From: an uncultured Prevotellaceae bacterium
GTDB lineage: Bacteria > Bacteroidota > Bacteroidia > Bacteroidales > Bacteroidaceae
Assembly (NCBI GenBank): GCA_946410305.1
Contig: CAMJZV010000009.1
Span: forward strand, 1 to 64,000
Reading direction: 5' to 3'
Length of the DNA stretch: 64,000 bases
Every line of letters begins with the position of its first letter. Position 1 is the first letter of the stretch. Positions 7,884 to 15,596 of the stretch are shown here, piece by piece. Both the position numbers and the translations under genes were made by a program. The notes under the pieces are model-generated. The model searched no databases and was not told the DNA's origin. It saw only the letters and a list, made by a program, of their open reading frames with translations.

Positions 7884-8765
7884 TTATTTCCCCTTCCTGA
7901 AGTCCCTCGGATTCATGCCCTTCATCCTATTGAAGAAACGGGCAAAGGTGGTGACCTCAGCGAAATGGAGTTGGTCAGAAATCTGGGTGATGCTCAGCGA
8001 GGTCTGACGCAGCAGGAAGGTGGCCTCCATGAGAAGCATCTGGTTGATGTAATCGACGACGGTGCGGCCACCTGACACTTGGCGGACGACACGCGAGAGG
8101 TAGGTGGGGGTGATGCAGAGTTCGGAGGCGTAGAAGCCAATGTCGTGGTGCTCTTCGAAATGCTGGGGCAGCAGGCCGAGGAATCCGAGGAAGATTTCTT
8201 CGACGCGCTTGGGGAAGCGGTGTTCGCGGATGCTGTGCTGCTGGACGGTGGAGAGATCGGTGAGGAAGAGGTTATAGAGCATGCGCAGGCTGTCGTTGGC
8301 CAGCGGGAGTCCCATCTGCTGATAGTGAATCATCATCTGCATCAGTTCACGCAGGCGCTGAAAATCGTCGGTTTTTAGCGGCAGTATCGGCGAGGTAAGT
8401 TCTACCACCGAGAAGTAGGCCGTGCGGATGGCATCGCGCACTGTGGGCAGCGAGAGCGTGAAGTGTTCGTCGCCCAGCAGACAAATGCCGCTATAGTCGC
8501 TGGAACTGTCGAGGACGGTAACCTCGAAGCCGGGCGAATAGGTATAGAGGTCGCCCTCGCGAAGCGTCAGTTCGCGATTATTATATAATATGGTAACCCA
8601 GCCGCGCGTGACAATCGTAAAAGTGTAGCACGACAGGAAGCCGTTCGTCTTGTTCGTGCCGAATGACCACTCCGCGTTGGTCTCTAAGCAGATAACGTTC
8701 CCGTCCCATTCCCCTTCGGGTACTGGCAGGTTTCCTATTTGCCAAAATTCCTTTAAGCTGTACAT
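7884..8765 (-). CDS. AraC-family transcriptional regulator
   Basis: 293 residues. The N-terminal ~170 residues form a cupin-like sensing domain (WVTILYNNRELTLREGDLYTYSPGF). The C-terminal ~100 residues contain two helix-turn-helix units: FYASELCITPTYLSRVVRQVSGGRTVVDYINQMLL and SITQISDQLHFAEVTTFARFFNRMKGMNPRDFRK, with the family signature. It is divergent from the ferritin-like gene, so it might control it, itself or the YgjP gene; ligand unknown. Confidence 0.9.
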   Translation of the reverse strand: MYSLKEFWQIGNLPVPEGEWDGNVICLETNAEWSFGTNKTNGFLSCYTFTIVTRGWVTILYNNRELTLREGDLYTYSPGFEVTVLDSSSDYSGICLLGDEHFTLSLPTVRDAIRTAYFSVVELTSPILPLKTDDFQRLRELMQMMIHYQQMGLPLANDSLRMLYNLFLTDLSTVQQHSIREHRFPKRVEEIFLGFLGLLPQHFEEHHDIGFYASELCITPTYLSRVVRQVSGGRTVVDYINQMLLMEATFLLRQTSLSITQISDQLHFAEVTTFARFFNRMKGMNPRDFRKGK

Positions 8766-8785
8766 AATCTTATAGTTTCACGCTG

Positions 8786-8793
8786 CAAATATA
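8786..8793 (-). promoter_or_regulatory. -7 element of the AraC gene
   Basis: TATATTTG on the minus strand, 20 bases upstream of the AraC start at 8765. It shares the divergent intergenic region with the promoter at 8871. Confidence 0.5.
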
Positions 8794-8870
8794 CAATAAA
8801 AATTTGAATCTGTTTCGTTTTAGTCGGTTTTTGTTTCGTTTCGGCTTACAAACGTATGAATTATAATGTT

Positions 8871-8878
8871 TAATTTTG
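8871..8878 (+). promoter_or_regulatory. -7 element of the ferritin-like gene
   Basis: TAATTTTG, 50 bases upstream of the start at 8929, fits TAnnTTTG and would give a ~40-base leader. Confidence 0.5.
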
Positions 8879-8928
8879 CACCTAGATAACCAATAACATT
8901 ATTATTCACTAAAAAACAGATTAAGATT

Positions 8929-9384
8929 ATGGACAAGCAGAAATCAATCGAAGCATTACAGTTCTTCGTAACAGGCCTCTCAGAGGGCGCATTCGTACAC
9001 AAGGTACAGGGACAGATTTTCAAGGCTCAAGGCTTTACGAAGCTGGGCGAGAAGTACATCGACCACTATACGGAGGAGATGGAATGGGTAGAGAAGTTCA
9101 TCGACCGCATCCTCGACCTGGGCGGCGAGGTGAAGGTGGAGAAGCACGAGGCTCGCACGCTGTGCTACGACCCCATCGAGTACATCAAGGAGGATCTGAA
9201 GATTCAGGAGCCGGGCGTAGAGCTGTTGCGCAAGTGCATGGGTTCCGTATGCGAGGACTATCTAACCTTTGACATTCTGAAGGCTTATCTGGCTGACGAG
9301 GAAGAAGACCTCTACTGGAGTCAGGGCGCAGTCGAGATGATTGAGAAGATTGGTGCACAGAACTGGCTAATCATGCAGATGTAA
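8929..9384 (+). CDS. Ferritin-like (bacterioferritin/Dps-type) protein
   Basis: 151 residues, all-helical pattern without signal peptide. Segments such as GFTKLGEKYIDHYTEEMEWVEKFIDRILDLGGEVKVE and ADEEEDLYWSQ match the ferritin-like four-helix bundle, in which E/H residues of helices B and D bind a di-iron site and the LGG turn follows helix B. The likely role is iron storage or oxidative-stress protection in the cytosol. It is followed by a 56-residue helix-turn-helix protein and a rubredoxin fusion, which together suggest an iron/oxygen-response group. Assigning it to bacterioferritin versus Dps-like is not possible by eye. Confidence 0.72.
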   Translation: MDKQKSIEALQFFVTGLSEGAFVHKVQGQIFKAQGFTKLGEKYIDHYTEEMEWVEKFIDRILDLGGEVKVEKHEARTLCYDPIEYIKEDLKIQEPGVELLRKCMGSVCEDYLTFDILKAYLADEEEDLYWSQGAVEMIEKIGAQNWLIMQM

Positions 9385-9425
9385 GTATTATAAAATGGTC
9401 GCTTCGCTCAAAAACTATGATTAAC

Positions 9426-9596
9426 ATGAAAGAGAAGGTTTTACAGGCCATGCGTGAGTTCGGTGCTCCCGTGAACGCTGGCAAGATTGCTGAAATCACA
9501 GGTATTGACCGCAAAGAGGTTGACAAGGCTTTTGCTGAGTTGAAGAAGGAGGGTGCCATCGTGTCGCCCGTCCGTTGCAAGTGGCAGCCCGCTTAA
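9426..9596 (+). CDS. Small winged-helix-like DNA-binding protein
   Basis: 56 residues (MKEKVLQAMREFGAPVNAGK...SPVRCKWQPA); an in-frame ATG at 9417 would add three residues. The pattern helix - APVNAGKIAEITGIDRKEVDKAFAELKKEG - short beta pair is that of a minimal winged helix-turn-helix (GKIAEITGIDRKEVDKAFAEL as the two helices). Codon use is like the neighbours, and a terminator follows immediately, which supports a real gene. It lies 41 bases after the ferritin-like gene and may be co-transcribed. Target unknown. Confidence 0.75.
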   Translation: MKEKVLQAMREFGAPVNAGKIAEITGIDRKEVDKAFAELKKEGAIVSPVRCKWQPA

Positions 9597-9612
9597 ACTC
9601 TAATAAATCATA

Positions 9613-9660
9613 AAATCCCAAGGCATAGTGCATTGCTTTGGGAATTTTTATTTATATTTG
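9613..9660 (+). terminator. Fused terminator-promoter cassette
   Basis: AAATCCCAAGGCA (9613-9625) pairs with TGCTTTGGGA (9634-9643) plus a T-run, and TATATTTG (9653-9660) follows directly as the -7 element of the next gene. Confidence 0.75.
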
Positions 9661-9693
9661 CAAACATAATTACTAACCCAAACAAACAATATT

Positions 9694-10635
9694 ATGGAAA
9701 TCAAAGCAGTAAAATTCCGTAAGGACGGATTCTATACCCAGCCCTTCGTGTTCGGAGGCGAGGAGGGAATGGAAAAGTATGACAAGAACATTCGCTATCG
9801 CGGCAGTCTTCAGAACTATCTGATTGACACGGGCAGCGAGGTGATTTTGGTGGATACCGGCATCCCTGCAGGGACTCCCGAAGAAGTTCCAAATGAAGAT
9901 TCGCCCATCTTCACCGGCAAGGACATCTGCAGCTATATGGATGCCTTGAAGAACCTTGGTTACAAGCCTGAGCAGGTGACGAAGATTCTGGTCACCCATC
10001 GCCATGCCGACCACACCGGTGAACTGAAGAGCTTCCCCAACGCGAAGATCTATGTGAACAAGGAAGAGGTAGATGCCGCTGAGTTGCAGGGGCTGACAAA
10101 CATCGTCCCCATCAGCTATACCGACGGTGCCTACTACAACTTCCCCGAAAGCCAAAAGATAGCCGACGGCATCTACTACATCAAGGCCAAGGGACACACC
10201 AAGGGTAACAGCATAATCATTGTTGAGATGGACGGTCTGTTCTACATGATTCACGGCGACATTACCTACGTGGATGAGGCCCTTTACGAGGATAAACTTT
10301 CGATAGTATTCGATGACCTACCAGCTGCCCGCGAGACTCAGAACCGCATCCGTGAGTTCGTCCGCAACCACCCCACCGTCTATTGCGGCACCCACACCCC
10401 ACAGGGCTATGAGAATCTGGAGGCCAAGCGTGTGATGGATCTGGATCATCCCGTGCCGACCATTCTGGCCGAAGTAGATTTCTCCAAGCAGGAAGCTTCT
10501 GGCAAGTACGTCTGCTCCATCTGCGGCTATGTCTATGACCCCGCAGAGCACGAGGGCGTAGCTTTTGAAGACCTGCCCGACGACTGGCGTTGTCCCCGTT
10601 GCAAGCAGCCAAAGACGAAGTTTAATCCGGCATAG
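9694..10635 (+). CDS. Metallo-beta-lactamase-fold hydrolase fused to rubredoxin
   Basis: 313 residues, cytosolic. Residues ~1-255 form an MBL-fold domain with the metal motif THRHADHTG (H102-x-H-x-D-H107), a later AKGHTKGN histidine, IHGDITYV aspartate and CGTHTPQG histidine. Residues ~272-313 are a rubredoxin domain with two cysteine pairs ([10 protein letters not shown] and WRCPRCKQP) that bind one iron. Fusions of MBL enzymes with redox domains are known in diiron flavoproteins, but no flavodoxin domain is present here. The enzyme substrate is unknown; the neighbouring ferritin-like gene suggests oxidative or iron stress. Confidence 0.88.
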   Translation: MEIKAVKFRKDGFYTQPFVFGGEEGMEKYDKNIRYRGSLQNYLIDTGSEVILVDTGIPAGTPEEVPNEDSPIFTGKDICSYMDALKNLGYKPEQVTKILVTHRHADHTGELKSFPNAKIYVNKEEVDAAELQGLTNIVPISYTDGAYYNFPESQKIADGIYYIKAKGHTKGNSIIIVEMDGLFYMIHGDITYVDEALYEDKLSIVFDDLPAARETQNRIREFVRNHPTVYCGTHTPQGYENLEAKRVMDLDHPVPTILAEVDFSKQEASGKYVCSICGYVYDPAEHEGVAFEDLPDDWRCPRCKQPKTKFNPA

Positions 10636-10660
10636 GACGACTGAAGTCCCAAAATATCAT

Positions 10661-10709
10661 AAATCCCAAGGCAGAATTAACCTGCTTTGGGATTATTTTA
10701 GTATCTTTG
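10661..10709 (+). terminator. Fused terminator-promoter cassette
   Basis: AAATCCCAAGGCA (10661-10673) pairs with TGCTTTGGGATT (10683-10694); TATCTTTG (10702-10709) follows. The predicted start site near 10716 excludes the in-frame ATG at 10707 as translation start of the next gene. Confidence 0.75.
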
Positions 10710-10748
10710 CGTCAAAATATAAAACAGTCTAATTTTCATTATCGCACC

Positions 10749-11126
10749 ATGAATCTGAACATTGAGCAAATCAGAGAATACACGTTGTCACTCCTTGGTG
10801 TAACTGAAGACCAACCGTTTGGTGACGATATCCTTACCTTTCGACTGGAAGGCAAGATATTTGTCTGCCTTTGGCTGGGCGGTGGCGAACATGATATGAA
10901 GGAGTCTTCCGAGCCACGCTTGGCGCTGAAGCTGTCTCCGGAAAGGAATGAAGAACTTCGCAGTCAGTTTGAGGCGGTGAAACCCGCTTGGCATTGGAAC
11001 AAGAAACACTGGAGCGACGTGTATTACGAACAGGTGGAAGATGCACTGGTTCAGGAATGGATAAAGGAGTCCTATCAACTTGTGGCATCGAAACTCCCAA
11101 AAGCAATTCGACAAAAGTATTTATAA
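10749..11126 (+). CDS. MmcQ/YjbR family protein
   Basis: 125 residues from ATG 10749 (MNLNIEQIREYTLSLLGVTEDQPFGDDILTFRLEGKIFVCL). The pattern fits the MmcQ/YjbR family: N-terminal helix, the E-x-PFG-x-D turn, a beta-sheet with KIFV, LALKLSPER, then KPAWHWNKKHWSDVYYE and a C-terminal helix with QLVASKLPK. Members adopt a CyaY-like fold and are thought to bind DNA; the exact role is unsettled. The in-frame ATG at 10707 would lie in the promoter. The ZIP gene starts five bases after the stop. Confidence 0.85.
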   Translation: MNLNIEQIREYTLSLLGVTEDQPFGDDILTFRLEGKIFVCLWLGGGEHDMKESSEPRLALKLSPERNEELRSQFEAVKPAWHWNKKHWSDVYYEQVEDALVQEWIKESYQLVASKLPKAIRQKYL

Positions 11127-11130
11127 TAGA

Positions 11131-11922
11131 ATGCATCCGATGACAACGACATTGATTATAGGACTGCTGATTCCGTTGCTGGGCACGATGCTCGGCTCAG
11201 CCTTTGTGTTTTTTATGAAGGACGAAATGTCTGCACGACTGCAGAAGTCGCTGTTGGGTTTTGCATCGGGCGTGATGGTGGCGGCATCGGTGTGGTCGCT
11301 GCTGATCCCTGCGATGGAGATGGTAGCAGATAGCGGCAAGTGGTCGGTACTGCCTGCTGCTGTTGGTTTCCTTTTAGGTATGGGATTCTTGCTGATGATT
11401 GACGAACTGACACCGCACCTGCATATAGGCACGGATAAGCCAGAGGGTATGCGCTCACATCTGTCAAAGACGGCGATGCTGGCTCTTGCCGTGACTATCC
11501 ATAACCTGCCTGAAGGTATGGCCGTCGGTGTGGTGTTTGCAGGAGCCGATAGCGGAGCAACGAGCATTTCTCTTGCCAGCGCCGTCGCCGTGTCATTGGG
11601 TATCGCTATCCAGAACGTGCCAGAAGGTGCCATCATCTCTATGCCCATGCGTGCAGCAGGCAACAGTCGTTGGCGCTCGTTCTTGCTTGGCTCTCTGAGC
11701 GGCGCTGTAGAACCAGTCGGAGCCGTTGCCGTCTTGTTGTTGGCATCACTGCTGATGCCTGTCCTACCCTACATGCTCGCCTTTGCTGCAGGTGCCATGT
11801 TCTATGTCGTTGTCGAAGAACTCATCCCCGAAGCCTCCAGCGGTCAACACTCTAACCTCAGCACCATCGGCTTCGCCATCGGTTTCGTCCTGATGATGGT
11901 ACTCGATGTCGTGATGGGATGA
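11131..11922 (+). CDS. ZIP-family metal transporter
   Basis: 263 residues from ATG 11131 (ATG 11140 is equally possible; the frame opens at 11080 inside the previous gene). About eight hydrophobic segments are visible, with the two ZIP metal-site motifs IHNLPEGMAVGV and IQNVPEGAIIS in transmembrane helices IV and V and a His-containing loop (PHLHIG). The family imports zinc, iron or manganese through the inner membrane, ZupT-like. It starts five bases after the MmcQ gene, so is likely co-transcribed with it. Confidence 0.88.
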   Translation: MHPMTTTLIIGLLIPLLGTMLGSAFVFFMKDEMSARLQKSLLGFASGVMVAASVWSLLIPAMEMVADSGKWSVLPAAVGFLLGMGFLLMIDELTPHLHIGTDKPEGMRSHLSKTAMLALAVTIHNLPEGMAVGVVFAGADSGATSISLASAVAVSLGIAIQNVPEGAIISMPMRAAGNSRWRSFLLGSLSGAVEPVGAVAVLLLASLLMPVLPYMLAFAAGAMFYVVVEELIPEASSGQHSNLSTIGFAIGFVLMMVLDVVMG

Positions 11923-11929
11923 GTGAAAT

Positions 11930-11937
11930 TACCTTTG
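11930..11937 (+). promoter_or_regulatory. -7 element of the LytTR regulator
   Basis: TACCTTTG, 17 bases before the ATG at 11955, lies directly after the ZIP stop codon. Confidence 0.5.
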
Positions 11938-11954
11938 CAAAACAATAGAGTACG

Positions 11955-12776
11955 ATGTCTATACTAACGCGTAAATATCCGTTTCCACAGAGCAGTCACT
12001 GGTTAAGAGACTGTTCCATCTATTGCGTCATCGTATTCTTGATTCTCTACCTGTTGCAGCCTTTCGGATTCAGCATGTATCAGGGTAACAAGCTGTTGGT
12101 ATCGCTGCTGTTTGGTGCCGTCACCTTTGGCTGTTGCCTGGTATCTGGGCTGGTTGGACGCCCCATACATCAACGGGTAGTTCCTTGGCGTATCTGGCAC
12201 GAGACCCTAGCGGTGCTGGTGATGGTACTATTCATTGGCATCTGCAACTTCTTGGTATTCTCGGTGGTGTTCCATTTCTCGATAACGCTCAGCATGTTCC
12301 TGCTATTCCTCTACTGGACACTGATTATCGGAGTGTTTGTCACTATCTGTTCTGTCAGCCTGAACTACTACCGCTATCTGCGCAACCAACTGGAAGCATT
12401 GCTCAACAAAACCACGGAAGAGCAGAGCGACATAACGGTGACCATCCACGACACGACAGTGAGGGGCAACGACCTGCTGTTGCCCATCAACGACCTGCTG
12501 TATGTGGAGGCACAGAAGAACAATGTATCTGTATGCTACGTGAAGGAGGGAAAGACGACGACGACTGAACTGCACACCACGCTGGCTGCCGTGCTCGACG
12601 ACCTGCAAGCCTACCAGAACATCTTCCAATGTCACCGCTCGTTTGTCGTCAACCTGAACAATATCACGTCGGCACAGGGCAATTCGAATGGTTACCAGCT
12701 GAAGATGGGAAAATGCCCCACAACAGTGCCCGTATCGCGTACCTACGTGCCAAAACTACGCTCGTATATCGCTTAG
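11955..12776 (+). CDS. Membrane-anchored LytTR transcriptional regulator
   Basis: 273 residues. The first ~140 residues contain four hydrophobic spans (from CSIYCVIVFLILYLLQPFGF to LLFLYWTLIIGVFVTI), then a short linker and a LytTR DNA-binding domain at ~165-273 (INDLLYVEAQKNNVSVCY, HTTLAAVLDDL, FQCHRSFVVNLNNI, VPVSRTYVPKL). No receiver or kinase domain is present, so the membrane part itself probably senses or anchors. A four-fold 20 bp repeat begins at its stop codon and precedes a TonB-dependent receptor gene, its likely target. Confidence 0.87.
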   Translation: MSILTRKYPFPQSSHWLRDCSIYCVIVFLILYLLQPFGFSMYQGNKLLVSLLFGAVTFGCCLVSGLVGRPIHQRVVPWRIWHETLAVLVMVLFIGICNFLVFSVVFHFSITLSMFLLFLYWTLIIGVFVTICSVSLNYYRYLRNQLEALLNKTTEEQSDITVTIHDTTVRGNDLLLPINDLLYVEAQKNNVSVCYVKEGKTTTTELHTTLAAVLDDLQAYQNIFQCHRSFVVNLNNITSAQGNSNGYQLKMGKCPTTVPVSRTYVPKLRSYIA

Positions 12777-12846
12777 TCATTCGTCCTTTTTTCTAGTCAT
12801 TCGTCTGGCGGGCTAGTTATCTGTCAGCCTTTCTAGTCGTCTGTCC
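12774..12846 (+). promoter_or_regulatory. Four direct repeats at exact 20 bp spacing (candidate LytTR operator)
   Basis: 13-mers start at 12774, 12794, 12814 and 12834: TAGTCATTCGTCC, TAGTCATTCGTCT, TAGTTATCTGTCA and TAGTCGTCTGTCC. The first overlaps the stop codon of the LytTR gene. The last ends just upstream of a TTTG -33 box. LytTR proteins typically bind direct repeats about two helical turns apart, so binding by the adjacent regulator is inferred. Confidence 0.7.
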
Positions 12847-12852
12847 CACATA

Positions 12853-12884
12853 TTTGGAGGTATCCATTTTCGTGCCTATCTTTG
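12853..12884 (+). promoter_or_regulatory. Promoter of the TonB-dependent receptor gene, nearly leaderless
   Basis: TTTG (12853-12856), 20 bases, then TATCTTTG (12877-12884). The ATG at 12889 is only five bases from the end of the -7 box, so the mRNA may begin at or near the start codon. Confidence 0.6.
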
Positions 12885-12888
12885 CGGC

Positions 12889-14940
12889 ATGAAACAACAA
12901 GTCGCACATATCATCATCATGCTGCTCGCAGCCTTGAGCGCTAAGAGTCAGACCACCGTATCAGGTGTCGTAACCGACGGACATGAACCGCTCGCAGGGG
13001 CGAATGTATTTATTATTGGTACGATAGACGGATGCCTGACTGACTCGCTAGGCCGTTTCTCGTTTGACACCTCGCTAACGGGTGAACAGACACTACGCGC
13101 CACCTTCATCGGGTTCGACGACTACACCCTCACCAGCACGCAGCTGTCAGACCTTACCATCACTATGCGCGAAAGAGCTACAGCCATCGACGAGGTAGTG
13201 GTAACGGCCAGCACCTACAGCTTCGGCAAGAGCGACAACTTCAAGACGATGGATGCCCTCGACGTAGTGATGAGCGGCAACTCGTGTGGCGACGTGGTGG
13301 CAGCATTGCAGTCGCTACCAGGCACCCAGAAGGTGGGCGAGAACGGCAAGCTCTACGTTCGTGGTGGCGAGAGTGACGAGTGTCAGACCTTCGTCAACGG
13401 CATGCACGTGCTCATACCTTATTCCACAAATGTGGAGAACAACACCGTGAGAGGACGCTTCTCGCCCTTCCTGTTCAAGGGCATCAACTTCTCGCTGGGC
13501 GGCTATGGCGGAGAATACGGTCAGGCACTATCGTCAGTGTTACCTATGGAGACTACCGATGTTGCTACGGGCGACAAGTTTGGCGTCAGCGCATCGCTCG
13601 TAGACTGGAACATTGGCGGCACGAAGGCCTTCAGCAAGAGCAGCCTGTCGTTTAATGCCGACTATACCAGCATGGGACTCTACAATGCCCTCTCGCCAGA
13701 CCGCTGCGACTGGACACGCCCCTACCGCAAACTCTCTGGCGAGGCGCAATACAAGGCCGACCTCTCAGCAGCTACCGTCCTGAAGAGCTATGTGGGCTAC
13801 GACCTGACATCAGTAGGTCAGCATATTGACGAGCGCCACCTGTCGCTCACGGAGCATAACATCTATGCCAACGCCACACTCAAGACGAATATCGGCTGCG
13901 GCTATACGCTCTTTGCGGGTGTGGCGAACTCTACGGTTGTCAACGACATTGACGATGCCCTCATCGCTGGCGATCATTACCACAACCTGCGCAATGAGGT
14001 ACACCTGAAAGGCGAACTGCGAAAGGTCTATTCATCCGTGCTGAAACTGTCAGCAGGCGTGGAGGATTATATCCGCCACAGCACAAAGCGTTACGATGCT
14101 GACGGCTATCACCTCGACTATCATCTGCTGGCGACTCACACAGATGCCCAGCTACGATTGGTGCCCAGACTGTTTCTGAACCTCTCTACTCGCTTGGAGC
14201 ATGCCACCTACGATGGCCGCTGGCTGCTGATGCCTCGCACTACGCTGAGCTATGTGCCCAACAAGCATTTCCAACTCTCTGCCATCATGGGACGCTACAG
14301 CCAGACGACCAGCGACGACTATATCGCCATGAGTGGCAACAAGCTACAGCAGAGCACTGCCGACCACCTGATTCTCAGTATGCAGTACAGCGACAACAAC
14401 ACACTGCTACGCATAGAACCGTACTATAAGAAGTACCATCATCTGCCGTTGCTCCAGCAAGGCCTGTATACTGCTGACGGTTACGGCAAGAGTAGCGGTC
14501 TGGACATCTTTGTAGAGAACCACTCACTCATCAGGAATCTTACTACCACCCTCTCCTACTCGTTCAACGATGCTGAGCGTCTCTATCTCGACTATACCAC
14601 CCCACAGACACCGGATTATGCCTCGCGTCACAACCTGCGCCTGTCGCTGAAATATGCTGTTGGAAAGACCATCATAGGACTCTCTGAGTCGTATGCCAGC
14701 CCACGTCATTACGCTGTTGGCGACACACCTTATTACAACAGCGTAGATGCCAACATCACCTGGCTGGTCAGCCCGAAAGTCATTGTCTACACCTCGCTCA
14801 ACAACATCCTCGGGCGCACCAACATCTTCCGCTACGAGGCTGACGGCAAAGCCGTCACTGCTACACGCGACCGTTTCTTCTATATCGGAATATTTGTTTC
14901 ACTTAAAAATAATAAAGCTTATGACATCTCAAATTTTTAA
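12889..14940 (+). CDS. TonB-dependent outer-membrane receptor
   Basis: 683 residues with signal peptide (ending ALSAKSQ). Residues ~22-100 are a carboxypeptidase-regulatory-like domain (VSGVVTDGHEPLAGANVFIIGT, ATFIGFDDY), followed by a TonB plug (IDEVVVTAS, LQSLPGTQKVGENGKLYVRGGESDECQTFVNG) and a beta-barrel ending in aromatic FFYIGIFVSLKNN. It is shorter than the ~1000-residue SusC-type receptors and has no SusD beside it, so it probably takes up a small or metal-bound ligand. It is placed behind the 20 bp repeats and the LytTR regulator. The substrate is unknown. The last 20 bases overlap the next gene. Confidence 0.86.
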   Translation: MKQQVAHIIIMLLAALSAKSQTTVSGVVTDGHEPLAGANVFIIGTIDGCLTDSLGRFSFDTSLTGEQTLRATFIGFDDYTLTSTQLSDLTITMRERATAIDEVVVTASTYSFGKSDNFKTMDALDVVMSGNSCGDVVAALQSLPGTQKVGENGKLYVRGGESDECQTFVNGMHVLIPYSTNVENNTVRGRFSPFLFKGINFSLGGYGGEYGQALSSVLPMETTDVATGDKFGVSASLVDWNIGGTKAFSKSSLSFNADYTSMGLYNALSPDRCDWTRPYRKLSGEAQYKADLSAATVLKSYVGYDLTSVGQHIDERHLSLTEHNIYANATLKTNIGCGYTLFAGVANSTVVNDIDDALIAGDHYHNLRNEVHLKGELRKVYSSVLKLSAGVEDYIRHSTKRYDADGYHLDYHLLATHTDAQLRLVPRLFLNLSTRLEHATYDGRWLLMPRTTLSYVPNKHFQLSAIMGRYSQTTSDDYIAMSGNKLQQSTADHLILSMQYSDNNTLLRIEPYYKKYHHLPLLQQGLYTADGYGKSSGLDIFVENHSLIRNLTTTLSYSFNDAERLYLDYTTPQTPDYASRHNLRLSLKYAVGKTIIGLSESYASPRHYAVGDTPYYNSVDANITWLVSPKVIVYTSLNNILGRTNIFRYEADGKAVTATRDRFFYIGIFVSLKNNKAYDISNF

Positions 14941-15400
14941 GCAGTTCGCTGCTATCGTAGTGTTCGTTTTCGCAGGAGTTATTAACAGCCATGCACAGCA
15001 ACAGAGTGCTGAGAGTATGCTCAATCTGGTAGCCAAGCTGCAACGCCTGGAGGCTATGCAGCCTGACAGCATCGGCCCGAAATACCAGCTGGCCTTGCAG
15101 AGTCTGAACTTCGCAGTGATGAATCCCTCCGCGCCACAAACGGGAAACATCCTAGTACAGGCCGAAGAAACCATCAACAAGATGGAAAAGATGAAGGGGG
15201 CCGACCAGAGCGACCTTTGTACACTGCGCGGCTTCTACTACATGGTGCGTATTGTACAGAATCCAGCCCAGAACGGGCAGCGCTACTACCTTACCGTCAT
15301 GGAGAACTACGAGAAGGCGCTACGACTGAATCCCAACAACACGCTTGCTCAAAATTTGCAACAAAAGTTCTTGGAAGGTATGAAGCAATATACGAACTAA
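14921..15400 (+). CDS. Small exported TPR-like protein coupled to the receptor
   Basis: 159 residues from ATG 14921, overlapping the receptor gene by 20 bases; the frame is open further upstream but a signal peptide starts here (MTSQIFKQFAAIVVFVFAGVINSHAQ). The mature protein is helical, with a TPR-like end (YYLTVMENYEKALRLNPNNTLAQNLQQKFLEGM). No named family recognised. Overlap and order indicate that it is made with the receptor, perhaps as a periplasmic accessory. Confidence 0.75.
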   Translation: MTSQIFKQFAAIVVFVFAGVINSHAQQQSAESMLNLVAKLQRLEAMQPDSIGPKYQLALQSLNFAVMNPSAPQTGNILVQAEETINKMEKMKGADQSDLCTLRGFYYMVRIVQNPAQNGQRYYLTVMENYEKALRLNPNNTLAQNLQQKFLEGMKQYTN

Positions 15401-15420
15401 GAAACGAGCAAAAAAAACAT

Positions 15421-15447
15421 GGAACCAGCTGATTTTCGGCTGGTTTC
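15421..15447 (+). terminator. Weak terminator hairpin
   Basis: GGAACCAGC and GCTGGTTTC form a hairpin 20 bases after the stop of the receptor operon; there is no clean T-run after it. Confidence 0.4.
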
Positions 15448-15533
15448 ATCGATTTTACCTGTTAAAAGTGTTAAAACACACAAAATAAACTTAAACATTA
15501 GGCAGAATGAACACCTTTTTCAACAATATTTAC

Positions 15534-15541
15534 TACCTTTG
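15534..15541 (+). promoter_or_regulatory. -7 element of the M23 peptidase gene
   Basis: TACCTTTG, 55 bases before the ATG at 15597. The rest of the 196-base gap holds only the preceding hairpin. Confidence 0.55.
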
Positions 15542-15596
15542 CAACGTTCTATTCCCGTATCGGACTGAAAATCAATAAGAACTAAAACAATTAATA

